Shown one piece after another: positions 20,341 through 20,547 of a stretch of DNA of 20,547 bases. The notes beneath the pieces are model-generated. The model saw only the letters and a program-made list of their open reading frames with translations, was not told the origin of the DNA and did not search any database. The translations under genes were made by a program, and so were the position numbers. Positions within the stretch are counted from its first letter, which is position 1, and every line of letters starts with the position of its first letter. Origin of the DNA: a virus; the IMG/VR virus record IMGVR_UViG_3300050024_000236, positions 1-20,547 of that record; one strand, 5' to 3'.

Positions 20341-20547
20341 CGGTTAGTGTTCCATCAGGCGTCCCGCAACCCCAAGGTGCAGGGGAGGACCCTCTCTACT
20401 TCTACGTCCGGCTCTTCTTGCGCTTCCTCCAGGGCCTCTTCGCGACCTTCGAGAAGGGTGCATACCACTGGGAGCTGGATGAGAAGCTCTCGGACATCTC
20501 CATCTCCGACCAGGGGACAGTGACCAGGGAAGTGGTTGAGAAGAGAC
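20337..20547 (+). CDS. Unknown phage protein, N-terminal 70 aa, cut by right edge
   Basis: The ATG at 20337 overlaps the stop of the GIY-YIG gene (ATGA), with GGAAG about five bases upstream. The protein begins MTVSVPSGVPQ, then EDPLYFYVRLFLRFLQGLFA and a charged strand-rich part, ending at the window edge. Segments such as DPLYFYVRLFL and GLFATFEKGAYHWE look like a conserved hypothetical protein of phage structural blocks, but I know no function. Before the homing gene arrived, the start was probably the GTG at 19624, giving MSESVPSGVPQ. Codon use is GC-biased like the native genes. Confidence 0.78.
   Translation, partial: MTVSVPSGVPQPQGAGEDPLYFYVRLFLRFLQGLFATFEKGAYHWELDEKLSDISISDQGTVTREVVEKR
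20346..20361 (+). repeat. 16-bp direct repeat, right copy
   Basis: Second copy of AGTGTTCCATCAGGCG, in the 5' end of the partial gene at the right edge. Together with the left copy it brackets the homing gene. Confidence 0.9.

Noticed and set aside
19633-20361. The 16-bp repeats as a CRISPR array or transposon target duplication
   Set aside because: There are only two copies, 713 bases apart, in matching codon phase and without terminal inverted repeats. Homing-gene capture of a coding start explains them better.
1-20547. Genome-wide TAG recoding, suggested by the amber in RNase HII
   Set aside because: At least ten convincing genes here end in TAG just before the next gene's start or a terminator, so TAG works as a stop.

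Overview
The window is part of the structural-gene region of a large, GC-rich tailed bacteriophage (Caudoviricetes). The main evidence is a terminase large subunit with ATPase and nuclease motifs, a prohead-protease-like protein, an HK97-type major capsid protein, many small Lys/Ala/Glu-rich virion-type proteins, tight head-to-tail gene packing with Shine-Dalgarno sites, and several homing endonucleases. The standard bacterial code fits: TAA, TAG and TGA all end otherwise convincing genes. ATG, GTG and TTG starts all occur. The host cannot be named from the sequence. No portal protein, tail gene or tRNA is recognisable here.

Layout. Positions 1-494 (minus strand) hold the N-terminal part of a ribonuclease HII gene, interrupted by an in-frame amber codon, and a small unknown gene. 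The terminase large subunit (559-2373, plus) follows and ends in hairpins. Two minus-strand genes come next: a small Ala/Pro-rich protein and a helix-turn-helix protein with a TTG start (2459-3601). From 3664 to the right edge everything is on the plus strand. Three virion-type proteins (3664-5732) lead to a prohead-protease-like protein (5735-8581) split by a 388-residue intein. Scaffold or internal-protein candidates (8650-11593), a decoration-like protein (11677-12165) and the major capsid protein (12230-13351) follow, closed by a strong terminator. The block after the capsid gene holds small unknown genes, a Cys/His-motif protein (18437-19348) and the start of a further gene (20337 to the edge).

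Mobile DNA. Three unrelated homing endonucleases sit in about 14 kb: a LAGLIDADG domain in the intein, a free-standing HNH enzyme with four predicted HTH units (15031-16059), and a free-standing GIY-YIG enzyme with four NUMOD3-like repeats (19624-20340). The GIY-YIG gene starts with the same SVPSG codons as the gene after it. A 16-bp direct repeat in the same frame shows that it landed in, and rebuilt, the 5' end of that gene.

How the genes may work together. The terminase packages DNA. The protease, probably active only after intein splicing, would mature the prohead. The KEK/EKTA-rich proteins look like scaffold or internal head proteins. A short motif (Lys, one residue, Ala or Ser, usually after an acidic or helical stretch) recurs in most of these proteins. 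It is a candidate capsid-targeting or protease-processing signal.
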